A stretch of DNA of 14,039 nucleotides. It comes from an uncultured Lacibacter sp. (GTDB lineage Bacteria; Bacteroidota; Bacteroidia; Chitinophagales; Chitinophagaceae). Shown here in pieces: positions 6,573 through 13,744 of the stretch. Numbering within the stretch: the stretch's first letter is position 1; the number at the start of each line of letters is the position of its first letter. The notes beneath the pieces were generated by a model. That model searched no databases, had not been told where the DNA came from, and saw only the letters and a program-made list of their open reading frames with translations. Made by a program: the position numbers and the translations under genes. The stretch spans positions 1 to 14,039 of the forward strand of contig NZ_CAMLGT010000077.1 in the NCBI RefSeq assembly GCF_946479605.1, given 5' to 3'.

Positions 6573-6654
6573 GCCACAAAGGCACGAAAACACGAAGAAA
6601 CACAAAGAGGAAATTTACAGCCGGTAGTCATTAGCAGCAGGTCTTCTTTGTGGC
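6573..6654. repeat. Imperfect CACRAAG repeats bounded by inverted gccacaaag
   Basis: At 6573-6610 four short units begin cacaaagg, cacgaaaa, cacgaagaaa and cacaaagagg. The perfect 9-bp inverted copy ctttgtggc lies at 6646-6654, so gccacaaag and ctttgtggc bracket an 82-bp segment. It lies between the decarboxylase promoter and the rplT terminator and codes for nothing recognisable. It resembles a dispersed intergenic repeat; I cannot confirm other copies from this window. Confidence 0.5.
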
Positions 6655-6689
6655 AAAAAACAAAAAGCCCCAACATTTCTGTCGGGGCT
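6655..6689 (-). terminator. Intrinsic terminator of the rpmI-rplT transcript
   Basis: The stem agcccc-a-ac/gt-c-ggggct (6666-6674 with 6681-6689, one mismatch) is followed on the minus strand by UUUUUGUUUUUU. Confidence 0.88.
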
Positions 6690-6709
6690 CTATATGAATC
6701 AGTTGATGA

Positions 6710-7054
6710 TTATTTCACTGATGCTACCAATTGCTTGAAGCTTTCTGGTTCGTTCATCGCCAGGTCTGCAAGGATCTTACGATCAAGATCAATATTTTTT
6801 GCTTTCAGCTTGTTGATGAATACAGAGTAAGTTAAACCTTCTTCTCTTACTGCTGCGTTGATACGTGCGATCCAGAGAGCACGGTATTCACGCTTTTTCA
6901 GTTTACGGCCTACGTAAGAGTAGGTCATACCTTTTTCAACTACGTTTTTGGCAACGGTATATACATTTTTACGTTTGCCATAGAAGCCTTTGGCTTGCTT
7001 AAGAATTCTTTTGCGGCGTTGCTTTGATGCAACTGCGTTTACTGAACGTGGCAT
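6710..7054 (-). CDS. rplT: 50S ribosomal protein L20
   Basis: A 114-residue primary-binding protein of the large subunit that contacts 23S rRNA and is needed early in 50S assembly. It is clear from the N-terminal basic extension [24 protein letters not shown] (split: [24 protein letters not shown]), the [13 protein letters not shown] segment, and the globular end [25 protein letters not shown] (split: [25 protein letters not shown]). The length is normal. It is the second gene of the rpmI-rplT operon, 47 bp after rpmI, and ends at an intrinsic terminator. In other phyla L20 represses its own operon by binding the leader mRNA; a structured leader is present upstream of rpmI here. Confidence 0.99.
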   Translation of the reverse strand: MPRSVNAVASKQRRKRILKQAKGFYGKRKNVYTVAKNVVEKGMTYSYVGRKLKKREYRALWIARINAAVREEGLTYSVFINKLKAKNIDLDRKILADLAMNEPESFKQLVASVK

Positions 7055-7101
7055 ATCTTAATTTTTTTGAATGATTAATTTGATGTGTGTTTGTGCGACT
7101 C

Positions 7102-7299
7102 TTATTTCAGACGCAATAAACGTTTTACAAAGTCAACATGTGATTTTGCAACTACACCGTCGATACGCATGTTACGCTTACGCTTTTTAGACTTCTTAGT
7201 GAGGATGTGACGTTTGAAACTCTTTTGGTGAGTGATTTTACCAGTGCCGGTTACTTTAAACCTTTTTTTGGCACTTGAATTGGTTTTTACCTTTGGCAT
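7102..7299 (-). CDS. rpmI: 50S ribosomal protein L35
   Basis: A 65-residue very basic large-subunit protein. The start [20 protein letters not shown] (ATG at 7297-7299) is the conserved L35 N terminus. An in-frame ATG at 7351-7353 would add 18 unrelated residues inside the structured leader and is rejected. The [15 protein letters not shown] segment is typical, and the length matches the family. It is followed by rplT after 47 bp and is presumably cotranscribed with it. It has its own promoter (box at 7409-7416) rather than depending only on the infC transcript. Confidence 0.98.
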   Translation of the reverse strand: MPKVKTNSSAKKRFKVTGTGKITHQKSFKRHILTKKSKKRKRNMRIDGVVAKSHVDFVKRLLRLK

Positions 7300-7402
7300 T
7301 TGAATGCGCTTTAAGAATGATACCCGGCTGGCGGCTCTGCACAGGCAGAACACTTAGGGGGCCGTTTGGGCAATACCAAGCTGTTTCCAGCTTCCCTATT
7401 TG
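7300..7402 (-). promoter_or_regulatory. Structured leader of the rpmI-rplT mRNA (candidate r-protein autoregulatory site)
   Basis: Roughly 100 nt lie between the predicted transcription start and the rpmI ATG. On the minus strand two clean hairpins are seen: AAGCTG-GAAA-CAGCTT (7378-7393), with a GNRA-type loop, and TCTGC-CTGT-GCAGA (7336-7349). G/C-rich single-stranded arms (around 7322-7335 and 7355-7363) could pair further. L20 autoregulates this operon in Bacillus and Escherichia through structured leaders, so this is a plausible counterpart. I could not match it to the known L20 leader consensus. Confidence 0.5.
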
Positions 7403-7408
7403 GGAGCG

Positions 7409-7416
7409 CAAATGTA
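7409..7416 (-). promoter_or_regulatory. -7 promoter box for rpmI-rplT
   Basis: Minus-strand TACATTTG is a perfect TAnnTTTG match, giving a start near 7402. No TTTG -33 box is apparent at the usual spacing. Confidence 0.65.
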
Positions 7417-7487
7417 GGAAAAATGTGCGGAAATGACGGAAATCAAGAACAGTTTTTTTGCCGAGGGGCAGCAAATATCCGCTAAAT

Positions 7488-7568
7488 ACGTCATGTCGAG
7501 GTACGAGACATCTCTAAAATTGCAGGCTGTCCTAAAATCTGGAGATCTCTCCTTCGTCGAGGTGACGT
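7488..7568. repeat. 79-bp palindromic dispersed-repeat-like element
   Basis: The ends are imperfect inverted repeats: acgtca-tg-tcgag on the left (7488-7500) against the complement of tcgag-g-tgacgt on the right (7557-7568). Inside, gagacatctct (7505-7515) and ggagatctctcc (7541-7552) can pair with each other. The form, CGTCAtgTCGAG...GAGATCTC...TCGAGgTGACG, resembles intergenic palindromic repeats widely scattered in Bacteroidota genomes, as I recall them. It lies in the gap between the infC terminator and the rpmI promoter and has no coding content. Confidence 0.6.
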
Positions 7569-7587
7569 TTCCTGACAGTCAATCAAT

Positions 7588-7618
7588 TAAAAAACAAAAC
7601 CGCCTCTTTCGGAGGCGG
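7588..7618 (-). terminator. Intrinsic terminator of the thrS-infC transcript
   Basis: The stem ccgcctc/gaggcgg (7600-7606 with 7612-7618) is followed on the minus strand by UUUUGUUUUUUAAUU, 12 bases past the infC stop codon. It separates infC from rpmI-rplT. Confidence 0.87.
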
Positions 7619-7629
7619 CTTGCTTATGC

Positions 7630-8208
7630 TTATTCTGCATTCTCTTTTTTCTTCTTCGCTGTTTTAGGCGAAATAATCATCAACATCCGCTTTCCTTCCA
7701 GCTTGGGTAAGCCTTCTACCTGTCCAATTTCAGCCAGGCGCTCGGCAAACTTCAGCAATACCAGTTCTCCCCTTTCTTTAAACTGGATGGCACGACCTTT
7801 AAACTGCACGTAAGCTTTTACCTTATTGCCTTCCTTCAGGAAGTTTTCGGCATGCTTTGCTTTAAAATCAAAGTCATGATCATCGGTATTTGGGGTAAAC
7901 CGGATCTCCTTCAACTCAGCCGATTTGCTCTTGGCCTTCATTTCCTTTTCTTTCTTCTTCTTTTCGTAAAGGAATTTGTTGTAGTCGATTGCTTTACAAA
8001 CAGGCGGTACTGCCTGTGGAGAAATTTCAACCAGATCCAAACCCAGGTCCTGGGCAATCTGTAAAGCTTTTTGAGTTGGGTAAACACCCACTTCTACGTT
8101 ATCACCAACCAAACGTACTTCCGGTACACGGATCATGTGGTTGATGCGATGTTCTGGTTCTTTACGGGGAATAAAACGTCCCCTTGGAGGTCTTGATGGA
8201 AATGCCAT
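7630..8208 (-). CDS. infC: Translation initiation factor IF-3
   Basis: A 192-residue cytoplasmic factor that binds the 30S subunit, prevents premature 50S joining and checks the initiator codon-anticodon pair. The N-terminal domain is seen as [22 protein letters not shown] (split: [22 protein letters not shown]), with [23 protein letters not shown] (split: [23 protein letters not shown]) typical of IF-3. A Lys/Glu-rich linker helix ([13 protein letters not shown]) leads to the C-terminal domain with [14 protein letters not shown] and [11 protein letters not shown]. The ATG at 8206-8208 is used here; many bacteria use AUU. An in-frame ATT lies two codons upstream of this ATG, which could be an alternative start. 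It lies 85 bp after thrS and is likely cotranscribed with it; an intrinsic terminator follows. Confidence 0.98.
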   Translation of the reverse strand: MAFPSRPPRGRFIPRKEPEHRINHMIRVPEVRLVGDNVEVGVYPTQKALQIAQDLGLDLVEISPQAVPPVCKAIDYNKFLYEKKKKEKEMKAKSKSAELKEIRFTPNTDDHDFDFKAKHAENFLKEGNKVKAYVQFKGRAIQFKERGELVLLKFAERLAEIGQVEGLPKLEGKRMLMIISPKTAKKKKENAE

Positions 8209-8209
8209 A

Positions 8210-8251
8210 CTAATTCTGCTCCCATCCCCCTTGCAGGGAGCAACTGTTCAT
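8210..8251 (-). other. Candidate 13-codon upstream ORF in the thrS-infC gap
   Basis: On the minus strand an ATG at 8249-8251 opens a 13-residue frame, [13 protein letters not shown]. Its TAG stop (8210-8212) falls one base before the infC ATG. A hairpin GCTCCC/GGGAGC (8218-8223 with 8236-8241) lies inside it. The arrangement could couple translation to infC, but so short a frame can easily arise by chance. Confidence 0.2.
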
Positions 8252-8293
8252 TTTGTTTTTAAAATTCTCTCCAGGGGCAGAAGAGAAATTCTT

Positions 8294-10225
8294 TTAATCT
8301 GATTTTCTTTCGCTGATCTCAAGAGCGGCAGCTGCAATAAACTCATCGGCATCTAACACACCTGCATCACCTTTCCCTTGCTTACGCACCGCCACTTTTC
8401 CTTCGTTCACTTCTTTTTCACCCACAACCAGCATATATGGAACTTTTGCAAGCTCTGTATCCCTGATCTTTTTCCCTATTTTTTCGTTACGGTCGTCAAT
8501 CTCTGCACGAATATCTGCTTTTTTCAGTTTATTCAGCAGTGTTTTTGCATAATCCATGAACTTGTCACTGATGGGCAGAATTTTAACCTGCAAAGGTGCC
8601 AGCCATAACGGGAACTTGCCGGCATAATGCTCCAGCAAAAATCCAATGAAACGTTCATGTGTACCCAGCGGTGCACGGTGAATGATCAACGGTACTTCGG
8701 GCTGGTTGGTTTGATTAGTAAACGACAGTTTGAATTTATTACCGCTGTTGAAATCAACCTGGTTGGTAGCCAATGTAAACTCACGGCCAATGATGCTCCA
8801 TATCTGCACATCAATCTTAGGACCATAGAATGCCGCTTCATCCTGGACTTCAATGAACGGAATATTTGATTCAATCAGCACTTTACGTACCATCGCTTCA
8901 GTTTCCTGCCACAGTTCAGGTTCGTTCACATATTTCTGACCAAGCTTGGCCGGATCATGCAAACTCAATCGCATCACATATTTATCTACACCGAAAATTT
9001 TGAAATACTTCAGGTACATATCATTCACCGCACGGAATTCATCGGCAAACTGCTCACGGTTGCAATAAATATGTGCATCGTTCATGTGCAGACAACGTAC
9101 ACGCATCAAACCAAATAACTCACCGCTCTGCTCATAACGGTAACAGGTACCGTATTCTGCAATACGATATGGAAGATCTTTATAGCTCTTTGGTTCAGCA
9201 TCAAATATTTTATGATGATGCGGACAGTTCATTGCCTTGAGATAATATTTTTCTCCGTCCATTTCCATTGGCGGGAACATACTATCGGCATAATATGGCA
9301 GGTGACCACTGGTGAGGTACATGCTTTCTTTGGCAATATGCGGAGTAACCACACGCTTATAACCGGCAGCAGCTTCTGTTTCCTTCGCCAGCTTTTCCAG
9401 CTCTTCAATAATTACAGTGCCATTGGGCATCCACAAAGGCAAGCCCTGGCCCACATCATCATCCATAGTGTAAATTCCTAACTCCTTACCAAGCTTACGG
9501 TGATCTCTTTTCTTTGCCTCTTCAAGCATTGCCAGGTATTCATCCAGCTCTTTTTGTGAAGGGAAGGTTACACCATATACACGGGTAAGCTGTTTGTTCT
9601 TTTCATCACCTTTCCAATATGCACCGGCAATAGAAGTTAATTTGATGGCCTTGATAAAACCGGTATGCGGAATATGTGGCCCACGACAGAGATCAGTAAA
9701 ACCGCCCTGCGAATAAAAAGTGATACCACCATCTTCCAAACCTTGCAACAGATCGAGTTTATATTCATCGCCTTTTTCAGTGAAATAAGCAACCGCATCC
9801 TGCTTCGAAATTTCCTTGCGTTGGTAAGGATTGTTCTTCTTCGCCAGTTCGTTCATCTTCTTTTCAAGCACTGCCAGGTCTTCTTCGGTCATCTTCCTGT
9901 CGCCAAGATCCATGTCGTAATAAAAACCTTTGTCCAATGCAGGGCCTACCCAGAATTTCACTCCGGGGAATAAAGTTTCCACAGCCTCAGCCATCAGGTG
10001 AGCACTGCTATGCCAGAACGTGTTCTTTCCTTCAGCATCATCCCACGTCAGCAGCTTCAAAGTAGAATCCGTGTTAATGGGGCGTGTGAGATCCCACACT
10101 TGTCCGTTAACATTTGCGGCCAATACTTTTCTTGCTAATCCTTCGCTGATTGATTTGGCGATGTCCAGGGCTGATGCACCTTGCTCATACTCCCTTACTG
10201 CGCCATCGGGAAAACTGATCTTCAT
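8294..10225 (-). CDS. thrS: Threonyl-tRNA synthetase
   Basis: A 643-residue class II synthetase that charges tRNA-Thr, full length for the family. Domains in order: TGS (about 1-61, MKISFPDGAVREYEQG); editing domain with H72-x3-H76 (HSSAH) and C180/H184 (CRGPH), which removes mischarged serine; catalytic core from about 240; and C-terminal anticodon-binding domain from about 545. The active-site zinc ligands are Cys334 (MNCPHH), His385 (HMNDAH) and His516 (IIHRA). Motif 2 is seen as YRYEQSGELFGLMRVR and motif 3 as APLGTHERFIGFLLEHY. The ATG at 10223-10225 follows a good promoter by about 25 bases, so there is little room for a regulatory leader. It is the first gene of the thrS-infC transcript. 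Confidence 0.99.
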   Translation of the reverse strand: MKISFPDGAVREYEQGASALDIAKSISEGLARKVLAANVNGQVWDLTRPINTDSTLKLLTWDDAEGKNTFWHSSAHLMAEAVETLFPGVKFWVGPALDKGFYYDMDLGDRKMTEEDLAVLEKKMNELAKKNNPYQRKEISKQDAVAYFTEKGDEYKLDLLQGLEDGGITFYSQGGFTDLCRGPHIPHTGFIKAIKLTSIAGAYWKGDEKNKQLTRVYGVTFPSQKELDEYLAMLEEAKKRDHRKLGKELGIYTMDDDVGQGLPLWMPNGTVIIEELEKLAKETEAAAGYKRVVTPHIAKESMYLTSGHLPYYADSMFPPMEMDGEKYYLKAMNCPHHHKIFDAEPKSYKDLPYRIAEYGTCYRYEQSGELFGLMRVRCLHMNDAHIYCNREQFADEFRAVNDMYLKYFKIFGVDKYVMRLSLHDPAKLGQKYVNEPELWQETEAMVRKVLIESNIPFIEVQDEAAFYGPKIDVQIWSIIGREFTLATNQVDFNSGNKFKLSFTNQTNQPEVPLIIHRAPLGTHERFIGFLLEHYAGKFPLWLAPLQVKILPISDKFMDYAKTLLNKLKKADIRAEIDDRNEKIGKKIRDTELAKVPYMLVVGEKEVNEGKVAVRKQGKGDAGVLDADEFIAAAALEISERKSD

Positions 10226-10251
10226 GAACTTCGTTTAAATTTTTAGGTCGA

Positions 10252-10283
10252 CAAAGGTAATGCATCAGGCGATGTTCTGCAAA
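10252..10283 (-). promoter_or_regulatory. Bacteroidota housekeeping promoter of thrS
   Basis: On the minus strand, TTTG (10280-10283), 20 bases of spacer, then TACCTTTG (10252-10259): a full TTTG-N20-TAnnTTTG match. It is the only promoter in the window with both boxes clear. Transcription should begin near 10245. Confidence 0.8.
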
Positions 10284-10339
10284 AGTTCAAGTAGGCTGCC
10301 ATAGTTAGCAGAATGAATTTATTTTGTATCAAAAACCAA

Positions 10340-10873
10340 ATGAAAAAAACTTTTCTCTTCCTGCTTGCTTCTTTTCTTCTTTCATTTTGCTTTTCCCAAA
10401 ACATAAAGGGCAGATGGACTGGCTACTATAAATTGAACGGCGAATCGGAACAGCATCAATTTGAAATAGAATTTATAGAAACCGGTGGTAAAAACGAGGC
10501 TTTAACCCATACAAAATTCAAATTAAACAACCGGGAATTTTACAGTGTATGCAAAGCAAAGGTGGAAAAAGACAGCTCTTCCTCAAAAATAATTGTAACT
10601 GAATATGAATCTTATAAGAGAAGCAGTGCTGATTTCCTGGCCCCTTGTTTTCAAAAACACATACTTTGGTTTACGAATACCGGTAAAAAGGACTTATTAA
10701 ACGGAGTTTGGGAAACTGCAACTGAAAGAGAAGATTGCGGAAAAGGAGTAACTGCACTTACAAGAAGCAAAAAACAAAGCACTCTAAATAACAGAAACGG
10801 CAAGGCAATTAAAATTAACAAAGCCTTTCGCCACCCATTTTTTTCCAAAGCTGTAATTTGCAGCCGTATTTGA
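10340..10873 (+). CDS. Small secreted three-cysteine protein, paralogue of the next gene
   Basis: A 177-residue protein. The ATG at 10340 is chosen over 10313 because it starts the signal peptide directly (MKKTFLFLLASFLLSFCFS, then Gln20). The mature domain (about 20-143) begins NIKGRWTGYYK and contains FEIEFIE, REFYSVCKA (Cys71), APCFQKHILWF (Cys103), LLNGVWE and EDCGKGVTALTR (Cys133). The same landmarks, in order and with near-identical spacing, occur in the neighbour at 10888, so the two are paralogues. The beta-rich pattern and GxW.G opening suggest a small barrel, possibly lipocalin-like, but the family is not recognised. Residues about 145-177 (basic, no counterpart in the neighbour) look unconstrained. 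It lies 14 bp before its paralogue, so an operon is likely. Function unknown; probably periplasmic or surface. Confidence 0.8.
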   Translation: MKKTFLFLLASFLLSFCFSQNIKGRWTGYYKLNGESEQHQFEIEFIETGGKNEALTHTKFKLNNREFYSVCKAKVEKDSSSSKIIVTEYESYKRSSADFLAPCFQKHILWFTNTGKKDLLNGVWETATEREDCGKGVTALTRSKKQSTLNNRNGKAIKINKAFRHPFFSKAVICSRI

Positions 10874-10887
10874 ACAGCACTTACATT

Positions 10888-11931
10888 ATGCAAAAGACTC
10901 TTTTACTTGCTTTCCTTTTTTGTTCAGCAACAACCTTCGCCCAAAAATACAGTGGACAATGGAGCGGCAGTTTCGATGCTAAAGGCGAACCTGGTGGCTC
11001 ACGCACAGAATATTTTCTTGAACTGGAAGTAAATGGCAACAAAGTGGAAGGAACATCCACCACTTATTTTGTTATTGAAGGTAAACGCTTTTATACCATT
11101 TGTGCCATTGAAGGAACGCTTGATCCCAGCAGCAAAACCATTACAGCCAAAGAAGTAAGACGGGTGAAAGCAAATACCCCCCAATGGTTCAAAGATTGTT
11201 TCCAGGTACATACCCTTACCTACTTTAAAAAAGGTGATACCGAGGAACTGGAAGGGAACTGGAAAGGTGCAGTGGAAGCAAGCAATTGCGGAAGCGGTAC
11301 CACTGTGCTTTCACGCAAGCAACTCGTGAAAAATATTATTACAAAGGCTCCCCCTCAAAATAATACAGTGGTACGTGGCAATCCCAAACCAAACAACAAC
11401 ACACAAAAGCCTACTGTAAAAACAACTCCGCCAAAAACAAATACAGATGCAGCGCAGACAAAACCGGTAAAAGAAAATCCTGTTTCGACAGGACCATCCA
11501 TCAGCAAAGTAGAGAATGACAATGATCCGCAAACAAAAACAGAAGTAAAACCGGTGATCGCTCCTGCGCCTAAATTGCCAAACGGTCTTGAAAAGAGAGA
11601 AAGTAAAGTGTTTGAAACAATCGGCATTGAAGAAGAAGAGATCATTGTAAACCTGTATGACAATGCCGAAATAGATGGCGACGTTATTACTGTACTGTTC
11701 AATGGCGAAGTAGTGGCCGCACAAAAAACGCTGAGCGACAAACCCATTACACTTAAGCTGAGCGCTATTCGGGGAAAGGATAACACCTTAACCATGTATG
11801 CCGAAAATCAGGGACGCATTCCGCCAAATACAGCTATTATGCGTGTACAAAACGGAGAGAACTATTACAAAGTGTTTTTAAGTGCCGATGATAAGAAGAA
11901 CGGCAGTGTGGTGTTTCGGTTTAAGAGTTGA
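10888..11931 (+). CDS. Secreted two-domain protein: three-cysteine domain, linker, Bacteroidota C-terminal beta-domain
   Basis: A 347-residue protein from the ATG at 10888 (an earlier in-frame ATG at 10858 overlaps the previous gene and precedes the signal peptide). Signal peptide MQKTLLLAFLFCSATTFA, then Gln19. Domain 1 (about 19-145) is paralogous to the whole mature part of the previous gene, with Cys72, Cys104 and Cys134 in GKRFYTICAIE, WFKDCFQVHTLTYF and ASNCGSGTTVLSRK. Residues 150-235 form a Thr/Pro/Asn/Lys-rich, probably unstructured linker. Domain 2 (about 240-347) carries IIVNLYDNAEIDGDVITVLFNG (split: IIVNLYDNAEID, GDVITVLFNG), LTMYAENQGRIPPNTA and VVFRFKS, a beta-domain I recognise as recurring at the C terminus of secreted Bacteroidota proteins. 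Its role is not known to me. No terminator is obvious after the stop. Confidence 0.85.
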   Translation: MQKTLLLAFLFCSATTFAQKYSGQWSGSFDAKGEPGGSRTEYFLELEVNGNKVEGTSTTYFVIEGKRFYTICAIEGTLDPSSKTITAKEVRRVKANTPQWFKDCFQVHTLTYFKKGDTEELEGNWKGAVEASNCGSGTTVLSRKQLVKNIITKAPPQNNTVVRGNPKPNNNTQKPTVKTTPPKTNTDAAQTKPVKENPVSTGPSISKVENDNDPQTKTEVKPVIAPAPKLPNGLEKRESKVFETIGIEEEEIIVNLYDNAEIDGDVITVLFNGEVVAAQKTLSDKPITLKLSAIRGKDNTLTMYAENQGRIPPNTAIMRVQNGENYYKVFLSADDKKNGSVVFRFKS

Positions 11932-12030
11932 TTTTTTTGCTGTATAAATGCAGAGGTTAACTTAACGAACCTTCATTACCGTTTTCAAAAAATGCAATTT
12001 CGAACAACAGGAACATGTTGTAATCTGTTG

Positions 12031-12038
12031 TACTTTCG
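12031..12038 (+). promoter_or_regulatory. Candidate -7 box for the 12048 gene
   Basis: TACTTTCG is one base from TAnnTTTG and lies 9 bases before the ATG at 12048, implying a near-leaderless mRNA. Confidence 0.45.
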
Positions 12039-12047
12039 CACCCCGGA

Positions 12048-12521
12048 ATGCTCATTAAAAGCAAAGACATAAAACACAACCATCAACATTTCTCCTCTGT
12101 AAAGGCGGGATGCAGGTATTGCCTCATTCTTCTTTTTGCGTTTGCTTTTTCGCTGCAACAATTTACTGTCTTTGCTTGTATAAGGGATGCCGTAAATATT
12201 ACCAGCACTCATAATTCCAAGCCTCCTTCGTGGCATTTATTCACCAGTTCTCATATTTCGTTTCATCAGTTCGTGGAACCTGATCCGCTGGAATGGGAAA
12301 TGGAATTTACGGAAGAAGATGATGACGGAGACAACAGCAGCAGGAAACTAAACAGCAACAGTACCCATAAGTATTATCTTGCTGATGACAGCGCATTCAA
12401 CGAGCTGCTTTACACTTCCTGTCTGCAAAGCCGGTTTTCACAATTTGCATCAACTGTTGACAACCGTTCAACCATTCCTTTCTTTGTTCTGCATCATTCC
12501 TGGAAAAGCTACCTCTCCTGA
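12048..12521 (+). CDS. Small His-rich membrane-anchored or exported protein of unknown function
   Basis: A 157-residue protein that I do not recognise. A basic, His-containing N terminus (residues 1-23) precedes one hydrophobic segment (about 24-44, CLILLFAFAFSLQQFTVFAC), either an uncleaved anchor or an atypical signal. The rest is rich in Ser, His and acidic residues. It has an acidic patch EFTEEDDDGD (86-95), ten His in total and a C terminus FFVLHHSWKSYLS. The gene is on the same strand as the RND operon and lies 112 bp upstream of it. Such position and His/acidic content would suit a small accessory or metal-sensing protein of an efflux system, but this is inference from location only. 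The candidate promoter just before the ATG suggests it can be transcribed on its own. Confidence 0.65.
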   Translation: MLIKSKDIKHNHQHFSSVKAGCRYCLILLFAFAFSLQQFTVFACIRDAVNITSTHNSKPPSWHLFTSSHISFHQFVEPDPLEWEMEFTEEDDDGDNSSRKLNSNSTHKYYLADDSAFNELLYTSCLQSRFSQFASTVDNRSTIPFFVLHHSWKSYLS

Positions 12522-12633
12522 TCATTTAAGTTTATCCATTTGTTCTATGTGATTTGTTTCATATAGGCATTCCTTTATGCATTTGGTTCTTTAACAACCA
12601 ATGCTGTTTCATCATTCATAAATAAAAAACTAA

Positions 12634-13719
12634 ATGAAGAGGATCGTTATTCTCGCCATAGTGGCAACAGTATTTATTTTTTCTTCCTGCAAACACAAAA
12701 CAGAAGAAAAAGAAGCAGACATAAAATTTTTAGTCACCAGCCCTATTGAAAGAGATACCATTATTTACAAAGAATATGTTGGCCAGGTTCAATCATCAAG
12801 CCACATCGAATTACGCTCGCAGGAAAAAGGTTATCTCGAAAAAATATATGTAGACGAGGGGCAGTTTGTGAAGAAAGGCCAACTGCTCTTCAAGATCATG
12901 CCGCTGATTTACCAGGCTGAAGTAGAGAAAGCAAAAGCAGAAATGAATTTTGCTGAGATAGAATACAACAATACCAAAAGCCTGGCCGATAAAGATGTAG
13001 TATCGCCCAACGAACTGGCCCTGGCAAAAGCAAAACTCAACAAAGCAAAAGCAGAACTGTCCCTGGCACAGGCGCACTTAGGTTTTACAGAAATACGTGC
13101 ACCCTTTGATGGCATTATGGATCGTTTTCAAAAACGACTGGGCAGTCTTATCGATGAAGGTGAGCTGCTCACTACACTTTCTGATAACAGCCGCATGTGG
13201 GTGTACTTTAATGTGCCGGAAGCTGAATATCTCGATTACATAAAAAAAGTAAAAACAAAGAACGGGCAGCATGTACTGCTGCAAATGGCAAACAAAGAAA
13301 TGTTTGATGTGCCCGGTGTTGTTGAAACCATTGAAGCAGACTTCAACAATGAAACAGGGAACATTGCGTTCAGGGCAACATTTGTGAATGCAAAAGGTAT
13401 CCTTCGCCACGGCGAAACAGGCAATATCCTGATGCCTGTACTATTGAAAAACGCTGTACTTATTCCGCAAAAAGCAACATTCGATGTACTCGATAAAAAA
13501 TATGTGTACATCGTTGATGAGAACAATGTGCTTAAAGCACAACAGATCTCTATTGTACAGGAGCTGCCGCATATTTATGTGGTTGGTTCCGGCTTAAGTG
13601 CAAAAGATAAAATTCTTGCAGAAGGTTTAGGTAAAGTAAAAAACAACGAAAAGATCAACTACGAGTTTGTGCCTTTTGCAAAAGAATTAGCTGAGTTAAA
13701 CAATTTACACGCCGAATAA
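12634..13719 (+). CDS. RND efflux periplasmic adaptor (membrane fusion protein), lipoprotein
   Basis: A 361-residue adaptor that links an inner-membrane RND pump to an outer-membrane channel. It has a lipoprotein signal (MKRIVILAIVATVFIFSSC) with lipobox FSSC and lipidated Cys19. The split lipoyl domain is at about 57-90 (HIELRSQEKGYLEKIYVDEG) and 150-183 (GFTEIRAPFDGIMDRF). Between them is an Ala/Lys-rich helical hairpin (about 92-148). The beta-barrel (about 187-270) carries MWVYFNVPEAEYLDY and the C-terminal membrane-proximal domain contains VLIPQKATFDVL. The start at 12634 is the one that gives the signal. The permease gene follows 25 bp later, so they form an operon; the outer-membrane factor is expected past the right edge. 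Substrate is unknown: the pump partner looks multidrug (HAE) type rather than heavy-metal type. Confidence 0.94.
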   Translation: MKRIVILAIVATVFIFSSCKHKTEEKEADIKFLVTSPIERDTIIYKEYVGQVQSSSHIELRSQEKGYLEKIYVDEGQFVKKGQLLFKIMPLIYQAEVEKAKAEMNFAEIEYNNTKSLADKDVVSPNELALAKAKLNKAKAELSLAQAHLGFTEIRAPFDGIMDRFQKRLGSLIDEGELLTTLSDNSRMWVYFNVPEAEYLDYIKKVKTKNGQHVLLQMANKEMFDVPGVVETIEADFNNETGNIAFRATFVNAKGILRHGETGNILMPVLLKNAVLIPQKATFDVLDKKYVYIVDENNVLKAQQISIVQELPHIYVVGSGLSAKDKILAEGLGKVKNNEKINYEFVPFAKELAELNNLHAE

Positions 13720-13744
13720 GGCAGGAACCAAAAAACAAAGAACA

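Noticed and set aside
10226..10260. T-box or other tRNA-sensing leader before thrS
   Set aside because: The promoter lies so close to the ATG that only about 20 nt of leader remain, too short for such an element.
12522..12633. Promoter TTTG...TGCATTTG before the RND adaptor gene
   Set aside because: The -7 match is imperfect (TG instead of TA) and the sequence is AT-rich; not reported as a feature.
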